DNA from: Promicromonospora sp. Populi
GTDB lineage: Bacteria > Actinomycetota > Actinomycetes > Actinomycetales > Cellulomonadaceae
Reading direction: 5' to 3'
DNA length: 64,000 nucleotides
Assembly (NCBI RefSeq): GCF_041081105.1
Contig: NZ_CP163528.1
Location: 3,968,001-4,032,000 of the forward strand
Below, in pieces: positions 30,865 to 39,809 of the stretch. The notes beneath the pieces were generated by a model, which was not told the DNA's origin, did no database searches, and was given only the letters and a program-made list of their open reading frames with translations. A program made the position numbers and the translations under genes. Each line of letters begins with the position of its first letter. Positions within the stretch are counted from its first letter, which is position 1.

Positions 30865-30897
30865 CGGCGCCGCTCCCTGGTGGTGAGAGCGGCGCCG
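30865..30897 (-). terminator. Hairpin terminator after sugar porter gene
   Basis: CGGCGCCGCTC and GAGCGGCGCCG form a perfect 11-bp stem with an 11-base loop, 25 bases past the stop of the minus-strand transporter at 30922. Confidence 0.8.
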
Positions 30898-30921
30898 TCG
30901 GCTGTCGGACGGGCGGAGGCG

Positions 30922-32361
30922 TCAGGCGGCGCGGGACCCCTCGCCCATGTCCTCCAGCTCCATGCCCCTGGTCTCGCGCACCTTGGTGAGCACGAAGAAG
31001 AAGCTCAAGCCCGCGAAGATCGCGTACATCAGGTACGGCACGGCGGCGCCGAAGGCGGCCAGCATCGGCGGGAACGTCATGGTGATCGCGAAGTTGGCGA
31101 TCCACTGCATGGCCGCGGCGACCCCGAGAGCGGCGGCCCGGATGCGGTTGGGGAACATCTCGCCGAGCAGCACCCAGACGAGCGGGCCCCACGAGGCGCC
31201 GAAGAAGACGACGAACGCGTTGGCGCAGATCAGGGCAACCACACCCCAGGTCCCGCTGAGCTGGATGTCGCTGCCCGAGCCGGTGGCCTGGGTGAAGGCG
31301 ATGGCCATGAGGCCCAGCGAGACGGTCATTCCCGCGGAGCCGATGAGCAGGAGCGGGCGCCGGCCCACCTTGTCGATGAGCGCGATGGCGATGAACGTGA
31401 CAGCGACGTTGGTGATCGACGTGATGGTGGAGACCAGGAACGCCTGGCTCTCGTCGAACCCGACGGCCTGCCAGAGCGTCGTCGAGTAGTAGAAGATCAC
31501 GTTGATGCCGACGAACTGCTGGAACACGGACAGCAGGATGCCTACCCAGACGATCGGCTTGAGGCCCAGTGCGCTGCCCCTCAGCGAGCCCGCGGAAGCG
31601 TTGGCCTCGTCGGTCGCGATGCTGTGGTGGATCTGGGCGAGGCGGTCGTCGACGTCCTCGTCGGGACCGAGCACGCTCGTCAGGACGGCGCGCGCCTCGT
31701 CGTCGCGACCCCTGGCGGCGAGATAGCGGGGCGACTCCGGGATGCGCAGGGCGAGGATCCCGTAGACGGCGGCCGGGACGACCGCCACGATGAACATCCA
31801 GCGCCACGCCTCCCACCCGAGCCACAGCACGTTGGCGGCGCCGCCGGCCGACTCGGCGAGGATCTGGTCCGAGAGCAGCGCGGCGAAGATACCCACGGTG
31901 ATGGCGAGCTGCTGCAGCGAGCCGAGCCGGCCGCGCATGGCAGCGGGCGCGATCTCGGCGATGTACGCGGGGGCGATGACGGACGCGATGCCGATGCCCA
32001 CGCCGGCCAGGAACCGCCAGATGCCGAGGTCCCAGGCGGAGAACGCGATGGCGGACAGGATCGACGACACGAAGAAGAGGATGGCGCCGAGCACCATGAC
32101 GTTGGTGCGGCCCCAGCGATCGGCCAGCCGCCCGCCGGCCCACGCGCCGAGCGCGCAGCCGAGCAGCGCGATCGCGACCACTATGCCGGTGACCGACGGG
32201 TCGAGGGCGAACTGGCCCTCGATGGCATTCACCGCACCGTTGATCACGGAGCTGTCGAAGCCGAACAAGAAGCCGCCCACCGCTGCGGCGAGGGCGAGGG
32301 CCGTCGCCTTGCGATGGGCGGATCGTGCGGTGGCGTTCGGAGCCGAGGGTGAAATGCTCAT
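30922..32361 (-). CDS. Sugar-porter-family MFS transporter
   Basis: A 479-aa twelve-helix sugar/H+ symporter of the XylE/GlcP/AraE type. It shows GGFLFGFDSSVINGAVNAI in helix 1, RLADRWGRTNVMV (motif A), RFLAGVGIGIASVIAPAYIAE split over helices 4-5 with the family PAYIAE, the PESPRYLAARG loop, QQFVGINVIFYYS in helix 7 and DKVGRRPLLL. Uptake of a pentose or hexose is likely. It lies between the efflux operon and the phosphate transporter, in its own unit with a terminator. Exact sugar is unknown. Confidence 0.93.
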   Translation of the reverse strand: MSISPSAPNATARSAHRKATALALAAAVGGFLFGFDSSVINGAVNAIEGQFALDPSVTGIVVAIALLGCALGAWAGGRLADRWGRTNVMVLGAILFFVSSILSAIAFSAWDLGIWRFLAGVGIGIASVIAPAYIAEIAPAAMRGRLGSLQQLAITVGIFAALLSDQILAESAGGAANVLWLGWEAWRWMFIVAVVPAAVYGILALRIPESPRYLAARGRDDEARAVLTSVLGPDEDVDDRLAQIHHSIATDEANASAGSLRGSALGLKPIVWVGILLSVFQQFVGINVIFYYSTTLWQAVGFDESQAFLVSTITSITNVAVTFIAIALIDKVGRRPLLLIGSAGMTVSLGLMAIAFTQATGSGSDIQLSGTWGVVALICANAFVVFFGASWGPLVWVLLGEMFPNRIRAAALGVAAAMQWIANFAITMTFPPMLAAFGAAVPYLMYAIFAGLSFFFVLTKVRETRGMELEDMGEGSRAA

Positions 32362-32371
32362 ACGATCGATG

Positions 32372-33376
32372 CTAGGTCAGTAGCGGCCAGAGCGCCCAGG
32401 TCGCCAGCGCGGCCACCAGCGCCGCGGCCGGGATGGTCAGTACCCAGGCGACGGCGATGTTCTTCGCCACGCCCCAGCGCACGGCGGAGAGCCTGCGGGT
32501 GGCGCCCACGCCCATGATTGCCGAGGTGATCGTGTGGGTCGTGGAGACCGGCGCGTGCAGCGCGAACGCGTTGACGTAGAGCACGAGTGCCGAGACGGAC
32601 TCCGCCACGAAGCCACGAGCCGGGTCGAGCTCGATGATCTTGCGGCCGAGCGTGCGCATGATGCGCCAGCCGCCCGAGTAGGTGCCCGCGGAGATGGCTG
32701 CGGCGGCGCACAGCTTTACCCAAAGCGGGATGCCGGTAGCAGGGTTGGCCCAGCCCACGGTCAGCAGCGCCAGGTAGATGACGCCCATCGTCTTCTGTGC
32801 GTCCTGCAGGCCGTGGCCCAGGGCCATCGCGGCGGCGGACGCCGTCTGCGCGATCCGGAACCGGCGGTGCGCCTTGGCCGGCGCAGCGTTCCGGAAGATC
32901 CACATGATGGCGATCATCACCGCGAAGGCGAGGCCGAAGCCCACGAGCGGCGAGATGATCATGGGCAGCACCACCTTGTCCACGATCGCGGACCAGTACA
33001 CGCTCATGCCGCCCGCGATCCCGGCGCCGACCAGGCCGCCGATGAGGGCGTGCGTGGAGGACGACGGGAGCCCGAACCACCAGGTGATGAGGTTCCAGGT
33101 GATCGCGCCGAGCAGTGCGCACAGCACGACGGTGAGCTCGGCGTGCGTGTCGGCGCCCGAGAGGTTGACGATCGAGGTGGCGATGGTCTCGGCGACCTCG
33201 GTGCCCAGCAGGGCGCCGGCGAAGTTCATCACTGCCGCCATGAGGAGTGCGACGCGCGGGGTCAGCGCCCTGGTCGACACCGACGTGGCTATCGCGTTGG
33301 CGGCGTCGTGGAAGCCGTTGGTGTAGTCGAAGCTCAGGGCGAGCGCCACCACCAGGACGACGAGGGCGACCTCCAA
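32372..33376 (-). CDS. pit: Low-affinity inorganic phosphate transporter (PiT family)
   Basis: A 334-aa PiT transporter. The two repeated PD001131-like signatures are visible: GFHDAANAIATSVSTRAL near the start and NAFALHAPVSTTHTITSAIMG near the end, with WWFGLPSSSTHALIGGL between. It imports phosphate with protons or cations. The preceding gene on the strand is the DUF47 (PhoU-like) partner, whose stop is one base from this start, so they form an operon driven by the promoter at 34032-34060. Typical length; confident. Confidence 0.95.
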   Translation of the reverse strand: MEVALVVLVVALALSFDYTNGFHDAANAIATSVSTRALTPRVALLMAAVMNFAGALLGTEVAETIATSIVNLSGADTHAELTVVLCALLGAITWNLITWWFGLPSSSTHALIGGLVGAGIAGGMSVYWSAIVDKVVLPMIISPLVGFGLAFAVMIAIMWIFRNAAPAKAHRRFRIAQTASAAAMALGHGLQDAQKTMGVIYLALLTVGWANPATGIPLWVKLCAAAAISAGTYSGGWRIMRTLGRKIIELDPARGFVAESVSALVLYVNAFALHAPVSTTHTITSAIMGVGATRRLSAVRWGVAKNIAVAWVLTIPAAALVAALATWALWPLLT

Positions 33377-33377
33377 C

Positions 33378-33995
33378 TCAGGACTCCTTGAGGGCGATGG
33401 TCTCGACCATGTTCGCCACCTTCTCGAAGCTGTCCGCGGCGTTCTCGAGCACCTCGACGATCTCCTTCAGCTTCATGAGCTGGACCGGGTCGTTCGCCAG
33501 GTCGTCGAAGAGCTGGGCGATGAGCTTGCGGTGCAGCTTGTCCGCCTGGTTCTCCAGCCGGTTCACCTCGACCCAGTAGTCGGCGAGCTTGTTCATCGAG
33601 CGCAGGCGGGGCATCGCCTCGGCCGTCAGCTCCGCGCACCGCTGGAGCACCTGGACCTGTTCGGACACGCGGTCCGGCAGGCCCTCGACCTTGTACAGGA
33701 CGATGAGGTCCGCGGCCTCGTCCATCTCGTCCATGCAGTCGTCCAGCGCCGACGCCAGGCCGGAGATGTCCTCCCGGTCGAATGGCGTGACGAAGGTCTG
33801 GTTGAGGCGGCGCATGATCGAGTGCGTGGCATCGTCGGCGAGATGTTCGACGTCGTGCATCTCGTCGGCGAGCTTCTCCCGGCCGGCCCGGTCGGCGCCG
33901 AGCAGCTCCGCCAGCAGGGACGAACCCCGGACGAGGTGCTGGGCCAGGTCGGCAAGAAGATCGAAGTACGTTGTGTCGCGCGGAGTAAGGCGCAC
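33378..33995 (-). CDS. DUF47 family (PhoU-like) regulator of Pit transporter
   Basis: A 205-aa all-helical protein of the DUF47/PhoU-like family. Key pieces are YFDLLADLAQHLVRGSSLLAELL, MHDVEHLADDATHSIMRRLNQTFVTPFDREDI and WVEVNRLENQADKLHRKLIAQLF, with the E-x-x-x-D metal-binding patterns of PhoU-type bundles. Such proteins are co-encoded with Pit and are needed for or modulate phosphate uptake. GTG 33995 follows CGGGAG and sits 30 bases after the predicted transcription start. It is the first gene of the two-gene operon. Confidence 0.93.
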   Translation of the reverse strand: MRLTPRDTTYFDLLADLAQHLVRGSSLLAELLGADRAGREKLADEMHDVEHLADDATHSIMRRLNQTFVTPFDREDISGLASALDDCMDEMDEAADLIVLYKVEGLPDRVSEQVQVLQRCAELTAEAMPRLRSMNKLADYWVEVNRLENQADKLHRKLIAQLFDDLANDPVQLMKLKEIVEVLENAADSFEKVANMVETIALKES

Positions 33996-34331
33996 GAAGG
34001 CTCCCGTTCTGAGGGCTCTGGAACAGGCTTCAGCGTAGGGCTGTTGCCGACCAGTGCCAATTTGCGAGGTTGCACTTTGGTAACCCGTGACGAAGCGCAC
34101 AGGCGCCTGGGCAGCGCTTGGCCGACGGCTTCGTCGGCCGGGAGCGGGAAGTATGGGCGACGCCGAACCGGGAGCGCCTCTCGGCGCGGGGCCGCTCGAA
34201 GCGGCTTGAGATGGAGCCCGGGGCTTCCGCAGCCCGGCGTCGCTTGCACCATCATAATGGCGTGCGCGGATCTGCCAAGGGGGTCGGACGTCACAGGGTC
34301 CGCGGACGGCGCGCTGTTGACACGGCCCGAG
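33996..34331. other. 336-base intergenic region before the Pit operon
   Basis: It contains the minus-strand promoter at 34032-34060 and two hairpins: GGCCGACG/CGTCGGCC (34120-34139) and GCCGCT-CGA-AGCGGC (about 34191-34206). The hairpins are suited to ending the minus-strand transcript that arrives from the gene at 34332. No coding frame is convincing. Confidence 0.55.
34032..34060 (-). promoter_or_regulatory. Sigma70-type promoter of the DUF47-pit operon
   Basis: On the minus strand TTGGCA (34060-34055) and TACGCT (34037-34032) are exactly 17 bases apart. Transcription would start near 34025, giving a 30-base leader with CGGGAG before GTG 33995. Confidence 0.75.
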
Positions 34332-34967
34332 CTACTCGAGCGAGCCGCTGCGCCACAGGTCTCCGGCCCGTTCCAGCTCCTCAGCGGTACGCAGCAGGGA
34401 GCTGGCGCTGCGCGTCATCCGGGTCGCGCCGGTGGGGTCCGCGACCTCGCGGGAGTCCGCGTCGAACGCGGCTCCGGTCGACAGGATGCGGCAGAACGCA
34501 CCGGCCCGTTCGAGCGCGACGGCGAGGTCGCCGGTGAAGACGCCGGACAGGACGGCGTCGGCCAGGATCTGCAGGTCGCCGGGCTCCGGGGGGCTCGGCA
34601 CGCCGGCCACGGCCTCCTGGACGGGGGCGGCTTCCACACCGAGCCGATACCTGAGCATGACGGTCGGCATATCGCGGCGCACCCACTCACGCAGCACGTA
34701 CAGCCGCCAGAGCGAGCCGGGCAGGGACACGGGGGCGGCGTCCGCCCACAGGCCGGCAACGGTGTCCAGGCCCTCGTTCTCTACCAGGTGGATGAGCCGC
34801 TCCACGACCGCCGGGTCCTCGGTGGTGCGAGCGCGGTCCACGAGGGCACGGGCCGTCGTGTGCGCTACCTCGTCGCGCCGGGCAGGGTCCACTTCGCCCG
34901 GGAGCGCGTCGGCGTCCCGGGGGTCCAGCATGGCTGGACGCCTTGGCGGTCGTTGGTCGCTGCTCAT
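34332..34967 (-). CDS. Conserved hypothetical protein, 211 aa
   Basis: I do not recognise a named domain. The protein is mostly helical: DARDADALPGEVDPARRDEVAHTT-like start, then EDPAVVERLIHLVENEGLDTVAGLWADA, SLPGSLWRLYVLREWVRRD and a final helix LLRTAEELERAGDLWRSG. There is no signal, membrane segment or cysteine pair (one Cys at FCRIL). Composition is coding. It lies downstream of the Nudix and polyphosphate kinase genes on the same strand with a 69-base gap, so it may belong to that transcript. Actinobacterial homologues in similar positions are plausible, but I cannot confirm. Confidence 0.65.
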   Translation of the reverse strand: MSSDQRPPRRPAMLDPRDADALPGEVDPARRDEVAHTTARALVDRARTTEDPAVVERLIHLVENEGLDTVAGLWADAAPVSLPGSLWRLYVLREWVRRDMPTVMLRYRLGVEAAPVQEAVAGVPSPPEPGDLQILADAVLSGVFTGDLAVALERAGAFCRILSTGAAFDADSREVADPTGATRMTRSASSLLRTAEELERAGDLWRSGSLE

Positions 34968-35036
34968 GGTGACCGATAGTGCGCCGAAATGAAACGTGTG
35001 TCCACCTCTCGGCCAGCTCTCTGCTGGTCGAGAGGG

Positions 35037-36074
35037 TCACCAGACCTGCGGACTCACCTTCTCGGTGGCCACCACCCGCGGTCCGGAAGGGGGGTCGGCG
35101 ACGTGCGCGACCAGCACCTCGCCGGGCTCGAGGAACGGGTCGAGGGTAGGCAGACCGTTCGCCACTGCGCGCGACGCGCTCTGGCCCAGCACGTCCAGCA
35201 CCGTGGGCAGGACCGGGCGGTGGGTGCAGAGCACCGACGACTCGGTGGTCTCCTCCAGCAGCTCGCGGACCGTGGCGGCGACGCGCGACGGCAGCCGCTC
35301 GTGCTGCGCCTCGGTGAGGTATTCGCTGTAGCTCGGCCGCAGGCCCGCGGCCCGAACGTACGGGTCGATGGTCGTGGCGCACCGCTCCCACCGGGAGCTG
35401 ATGACGTGCTCGACGCCGTAGGCCGCCAGCACCGGGACCAGCGCCGCCGCCTGCCCGTGCCCGAGCGGGGTGAGCGGGCGGTCGCGTTCCGAGCCGTGCC
35501 ACGCCGTGCGCGGTACGGCTCGGCCGTGGCGCGCGATGACGAGCGTGCGGGTGACGAGCAGGCCCTCGGCCTCGGTGGCGACCAGGGCGTCCAGCGGCGC
35601 ACGGTCGGAGGTCCGGGTAAGGCGGCGCGCCGCCTCGTCCACGCCCAGCCACTCCGTCCGGTCCACCTCGTCACGGTCGAGCGGAGCCACCGGTGCGCGC
35701 GCCGCGAGTGCCGCCGTGTCGTGTCCCTTGCGGGCGCGGCGGGACGCCCAGTAGTGCACGCGCTTCACGCGGCCGTCGGGCGTGAGGTACTGCAGGCCGG
35801 GCAGGGGGCGGCCGAGGATGATCTCTTTGCCGGTCTCCTCGGTGACCTCGCGGATCGCGGCACCCTGGAAGGACTCCCCGGCTTCGAGCTTGCCCTTCGG
35901 CCAGGACCAGTCGTCGTACCGGGGGCGGTGCACCAGCTGCACCTGGAGCTCACCACCACGACGGCGCCAGACGAGCCCCCCGGCCGTCATCACGACCGGG
36001 GTGTGCGATCCCGCAGGGGGAGAGTCCGCCGTCGTCGTACCCGTGCCCACCACCGATGATCGCCTGCTCGTCAC
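35037..36074 (-). CDS. Nudix hydrolase fused to histidine phosphatase (MutT1-like)
   Basis: A 345-aa two-domain enzyme. The N-terminal Nudix domain has the full box: [22 protein letters not shown] (quoted in part; residues about 55-77 with REVTEETG catalytic). The C-terminal half is a phosphoglycerate-mutase-like domain with the signature [11 protein letters not shown] (RHG) and [10 protein letters not shown] (second His). This is the architecture of mycobacterial MutT1, which removes 8-oxo-dGTP and diadenosine polyphosphates in two steps. The GTG at 36074 overlaps the stop of ppk (GTGA), so the two genes are translationally coupled, a common actinobacterial pairing. Confidence 0.93.
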   Translation of the reverse strand: MTSRRSSVVGTGTTTADSPPAGSHTPVVMTAGGLVWRRRGGELQVQLVHRPRYDDWSWPKGKLEAGESFQGAAIREVTEETGKEIILGRPLPGLQYLTPDGRVKRVHYWASRRARKGHDTAALAARAPVAPLDRDEVDRTEWLGVDEAARRLTRTSDRAPLDALVATEAEGLLVTRTLVIARHGRAVPRTAWHGSERDRPLTPLGHGQAAALVPVLAAYGVEHVISSRWERCATTIDPYVRAAGLRPSYSEYLTEAQHERLPSRVAATVRELLEETTESSVLCTHRPVLPTVLDVLGQSASRAVANGLPTLDPFLEPGEVLVAHVADPPSGPRVVATEKVSPQVW

Positions 36075-38650
36075 CGGACCGGCTCGAGCCGGCGCCGCTG
36101 CCGCTGGATCAGGACTGCCTGCAGGTCGCGGAGGCCGTTGCCGTCCGGGCCCGACGACGGCCGCTCCCACCGGCCGTCCGGCAGGAGGTGCCACGAGGCC
36201 GTGGTGTCGGCCATGGACTCGTCCAGGAGGCCGAGGATCTCGCCCACGTGGTTGGGGTCGGAGATCCGGATGAGCGTCTCGACACGGCGGTCCAGGTTGC
36301 GGTGCATCAGGTCAGCGGAGCCGATGAACACCTCGGGGCCGGACTCCGGGCCCTCCGCGATGGCCGGGCCCGCCGAGTTGGCGAACGCGAAGAGCCGCGA
36401 GTGCTCCAGGAAGCGGCCGAGGATGGACCGCACCCGGATGTTCTCACTGAGGCCCGGGATGCCTACCCGGATGGCGCAGATGCCGCGCACCACGAGGTCG
36501 ACCTGCACGCCGGCCTGCGAGGCGCGGTACAGGGCGTCGATCACCGTCTCGTCGACCACCGAGTTGATCTTCATCTTGACCCACGCCTCGTGGCCGGCCC
36601 GAGCCGCCGTCGCCTCGCGCTCGATGCGCTCGACCAGGCCCGAGCGCACGGCCCGCGGCGCGACCAGCAGGCGGTGGAACGTCGACTTCGGGGCGTACCC
36701 AGAGAGCTGGTTGAACAGGCGGGTCAGGTCCTGGCCCACGTCGGGGTCGCAGGTGAGCAGCCCGTGGTCCGTGTACAACCGCGCGGTCTTGGGGTGGTAG
36801 TTGCCCGTGCCGACGTGGCAGTAGCGCAGCAGCGAACCGTCGGGCTCCTGGCGCACCACCAGCGACAGCTTGCAGTGCGTCTTGAGGCCCACGATCCCGT
36901 AGACCACGTGCACGCCCGCCTCCTCGAGCTTGCGCGCCCAGGAGATGTTGGCCTCCTCGTCGAACCGCGCCTTGATCTCCACCAGGGCCAGGACCTGCTT
37001 GCCGGCCTCGGCGGCGTCGATCAGCGCGTCCACGATGGGCGAGTCGCCCGACGTCCGGTACAGCGTCTGCTTGATCGCCAGCACGTTCGGGTCGGCCGCG
37101 GCCTGCTCCAGGAACGTCTGCACGCTCGTGGAGAAGCTGTCGTAGGGGTGGTGCAGCAGGATGTCGCGACGGCGGATCGCGGCGAAGACGTCCGTCGGCT
37201 TGGAGCTCTCCACCTCCGCGAGGTGCCGGTGCGTGGACGGCACGAAGGGCGGGTAGTGCAGGGAGCTCAGGTCGAGGTCCGCGATGAGGTTGAGGCCCGT
37301 GAGGTCCAGCAGCGCGGGCAGCTCGTACACCTCGTCGCTCTTGACCCCCAGCTCCCGGACGATCAGGTCCCGGATGCGGGGGCTGATGTCCTTGGCGATC
37401 TCCAGGCGTACCGGCGGGCCGAACCGGCGCCGCAGGAGCTCCTTCTCCATGGCCTGGAGCAGGTTCTCGGCGTCGTCCTCCTCGACGTCCACGTCCTCGT
37501 TGCGGGTGACGCGGAACGTGTGGTTCTCCCGCACCTCCATCCCGGGGAACAGGTAGTCGAGGTGCTGCGCGATGACCTCTTCCAGCGGCACGAAGGAGAG
37601 CGGTCCGCGCTGCGGGTCGGCCTTCTTGGTGCCGGGGCGGCGGGGCTTGCCCGACGCGTCCACGGCGATGAAGCGCGGCAGCAGCGGCGGCACCTTGACG
37701 CGAGCGAAGTGTTCCTTGCCCGTCGCCGGGTTAGCCACCACCACCGCGAGATTCAGGCTCAGCCCCGAGATGTAGGGGAACGGGTGGGCCGGGTCGACCG
37801 CCAGCGGCGTCAGCACCGGGAAGATCTGCTTGCGGAAGAACTTGTGCAGCCGCTCCTGCTCCTTGGTGTCCAGCTCACCCCAGTGCACCAGCGTGATGCC
37901 CTCGGCGGCCAGCGCGGGCTGCACCTCGTCCTCGAACACCCGCGCGTGCCGCCCCATGAGGGAGTGCGCCTCGTCCGAGATACGGGACAACGCCTGGCGC
38001 GGGCTGAGGCCGGACGCGCTCGTCACCGCGATGCCCGTGGCGATTCGGCGCTGCAGACCGGCCACCCGCACCATGAAGAACTCGTCCAGGTTGGACGCGA
38101 AGATCGCCAGGAACCGGACGCGCTCCAGCAGCGGGATCCGCGGGTCCTCGGCGAGCTCCAGCACCCGCTGGTTGAACGCGAGCCAGCTCAGCTCGCGGTC
38201 CGCGAACCGGTCCAGCGGTAGCGCCGCGCCCAGCAGCGGGTCGAGCAGGCTGGTGCCGCTCGGGCTCTCCGCGATGTGCTCGGCGATGTGCGCGGCCAGG
38301 CTCGCGTCCAGGCCGTACGGATCCATGATGTCGTCCGCCGACGCGCCGTCCTGTACCGGGGCTGTTCGCCGGGCCTTCGCGACCGCCGCCGCGACGACGG
38401 CTGCCGCGGCGGTGTCGACGGGCTCGTCGGCCGGGTGCTCGGCGGGCTGCTCGACCGGGCTCGCGGGCGCCTTCGCCGCGGGCTGCTCGACTGGCTTGTC
38501 GAGCGGCTTCCCGGCGTGATCACCATCGCCGTCAGGCCTGCCGTTCACGGGCTCTGCGGTTGCCGTGCGGGGGCTCTGCTTCATGAATCGGCCGTTCCTG
38601 TCCCGGGTCCTGACGGAGGTGTTCGCGGCGCTGTCCTTCATGTGGTTCAT
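36071..38650 (-). CDS. ppk: Polyphosphate kinase
   Basis: An 859-aa PPK1, larger than the roughly 690-740 aa typical because of an N-terminal extension of about 130 residues that is rich in Pro, Ala, Asp (repeats such as [13 protein letters not shown]). The core begins near [21 protein letters not shown] and includes [52 protein letters not shown] and [19 protein letters not shown], the latter two containing the catalytic histidine region. It makes polyphosphate from ATP reversibly. It is coupled to the Nudix gene. The true start may be an internal ATG (38641 or 38584), as no strong binding site precedes 38650. Confidence 0.95.
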   Translation of the reverse strand: MNHMKDSAANTSVRTRDRNGRFMKQSPRTATAEPVNGRPDGDGDHAGKPLDKPVEQPAAKAPASPVEQPAEHPADEPVDTAAAAVVAAAVAKARRTAPVQDGASADDIMDPYGLDASLAAHIAEHIAESPSGTSLLDPLLGAALPLDRFADRELSWLAFNQRVLELAEDPRIPLLERVRFLAIFASNLDEFFMVRVAGLQRRIATGIAVTSASGLSPRQALSRISDEAHSLMGRHARVFEDEVQPALAAEGITLVHWGELDTKEQERLHKFFRKQIFPVLTPLAVDPAHPFPYISGLSLNLAVVVANPATGKEHFARVKVPPLLPRFIAVDASGKPRRPGTKKADPQRGPLSFVPLEEVIAQHLDYLFPGMEVRENHTFRVTRNEDVDVEEDDAENLLQAMEKELLRRRFGPPVRLEIAKDISPRIRDLIVRELGVKSDEVYELPALLDLTGLNLIADLDLSSLHYPPFVPSTHRHLAEVESSKPTDVFAAIRRRDILLHHPYDSFSTSVQTFLEQAAADPNVLAIKQTLYRTSGDSPIVDALIDAAEAGKQVLALVEIKARFDEEANISWARKLEEAGVHVVYGIVGLKTHCKLSLVVRQEPDGSLLRYCHVGTGNYHPKTARLYTDHGLLTCDPDVGQDLTRLFNQLSGYAPKSTFHRLLVAPRAVRSGLVERIEREATAARAGHEAWVKMKINSVVDETVIDALYRASQAGVQVDLVVRGICAIRVGIPGLSENIRVRSILGRFLEHSRLFAFANSAGPAIAEGPESGPEVFIGSADLMHRNLDRRVETLIRISDPNHVGEILGLLDESMADTTASWHLLPDGRWERPSSGPDGNGLRDLQAVLIQRQRRRLEPVR

Positions 38651-38698
38651 GGTGTCACCGTTCGGTACACAGCGGGTAACGCGCTCGGAGAGCGTTCG

Positions 38699-39700
38699 TC
38701 ACGGGCGGGCGTACTGGACGTGTACGGCGGCCCGGGTGAACCCGGCCCGCTCGTACGTGGCCAGAGCGGGTGCGTTGTCGCCTTCCACGTACAGCACGGC
38801 GCGCGCCGCACCGGTGCGGGTGAGGTGCGCCAGCCCGACGTCGGTCATCAGGCGGCCCAGCCCCTTGCCCTGATGGTCCGGGTCGACGCCGAGCGCGTAG
38901 ATCTCGCCGTCCCGCGCATCGTCCGGCTGACCTGGCTCCGTCTTGGTCCACTGGAACGCGGCGGGGTCGGGGTTGTTCTCGGGAGCTGTCTCGGGACCTG
39001 CGTCCGGACCTGCGTCGGGAACCAGGAGGAAGAAGCCCTCCGGGTCGAACCACGGCTCGCCCTGGCGGGCACGCAGGTCGTCGAGCGTCATCCGGCCCTG
39101 CTCCGGATGGGTAGCGAACGCGCGGGCGTTGACGCGCAGCCACGCGTCGTCGTCGGCCCCGGGGCGGAACGTGCGCAGGCGGTAGCCGGCGGGTGCCTCC
39201 GGGAGCCGGGGGGAGTCTGCTGCGTCGCTCGACGCGGCCGCGTCGAGCGGGCGGGTGAGGAAGAGAAGCTCGCGCACCGGGCTGAGACCCGCCGCCCGGG
39301 CGAACCCGCGGGCGGACTCCAGGTCGCCGTGCGCCCAGACGCGCAGGTGCTTGCCGTGCTGGCCCGGCTCGCCCGACCTGGACGGGAGCGTGGCGTCGCG
39401 CTCCGCGGTCCGCAGGAGCACACGGCCGTGGCCATTGCGGCGGTGGTCCGGGTGGATCACGAGCTCGGCGCTCGCGGTCTCGCCCGAGCGGTCGATCTGC
39501 ACGTAGCCGATCGTGCTGCCGAACTTGCTGTGCGCGACGACGTGCGTGAGCCACTCCGCGTCCGTGCCCAGGTGGAGCAGGGGTTGCTCGGAGAGCGGCG
39601 CTACGCCGTCGTGCGCCTCGGCGGCCGCGGCCAGGTCGCGGACAGCCTGCTGGGTGTTGGTATCGAGCGGGCCGATCTCGATGGGGGCAGCGATGCGCAT
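38699..39700 (-). CDS. mshD: Mycothiol synthase
   Basis: A 333-aa protein with two tandem GNAT domains. It transfers acetyl from acetyl-CoA to Cys-GlcN-Ins, the last step of mycothiol synthesis, the actinobacterial thiol. Domain 1 has [16 protein letters not shown]; domain 2 has [23 protein letters not shown], the active acetyl-CoA site; [16 protein letters not shown] and [10 protein letters not shown] between them are typical of MshD. An inserted low-complexity stretch ([17 protein letters not shown]) lies before the second domain. ATG 39700 is preceded by GAGAGGATG. It is a strong taxonomic marker for Actinomycetota. Confidence 0.94.
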   Translation of the reverse strand: MRIAAPIEIGPLDTNTQQAVRDLAAAAEAHDGVAPLSEQPLLHLGTDAEWLTHVVAHSKFGSTIGYVQIDRSGETASAELVIHPDHRRNGHGRVLLRTAERDATLPSRSGEPGQHGKHLRVWAHGDLESARGFARAAGLSPVRELLFLTRPLDAAASSDAADSPRLPEAPAGYRLRTFRPGADDDAWLRVNARAFATHPEQGRMTLDDLRARQGEPWFDPEGFFLLVPDAGPDAGPETAPENNPDPAAFQWTKTEPGQPDDARDGEIYALGVDPDHQGKGLGRLMTDVGLAHLTRTGAARAVLYVEGDNAPALATYERAGFTRAAVHVQYARP

Positions 39701-39724
39701 GGACTCATCCTCTCCCGTCCGCCA

Positions 39725-39805
39725 TCCCCTCTCGTCGAGTGCCGGCTGTCTGCTGGGGTCTGGTGCGTCGACCCAACGGACAGCCAGCACTCAACGGGAG
39801 GGGAG
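39725..39805 (-). terminator. Long imperfect hairpin after acs
   Basis: Arms 39725-39750 and 39779-39805 pair over about 26 positions with three mismatches that still allow G-U pairing. It starts right after the acs stop on the minus strand and precedes mshD. Confidence 0.8.
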
Positions 39806-39809
39806 CGGG

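Noticed and set aside
37284..37556. Plus-strand ORFs inside ppk
   Set aside because: They are Arg/Ser-rich shadows of the minus-strand gene, whose PPK motifs are continuous.
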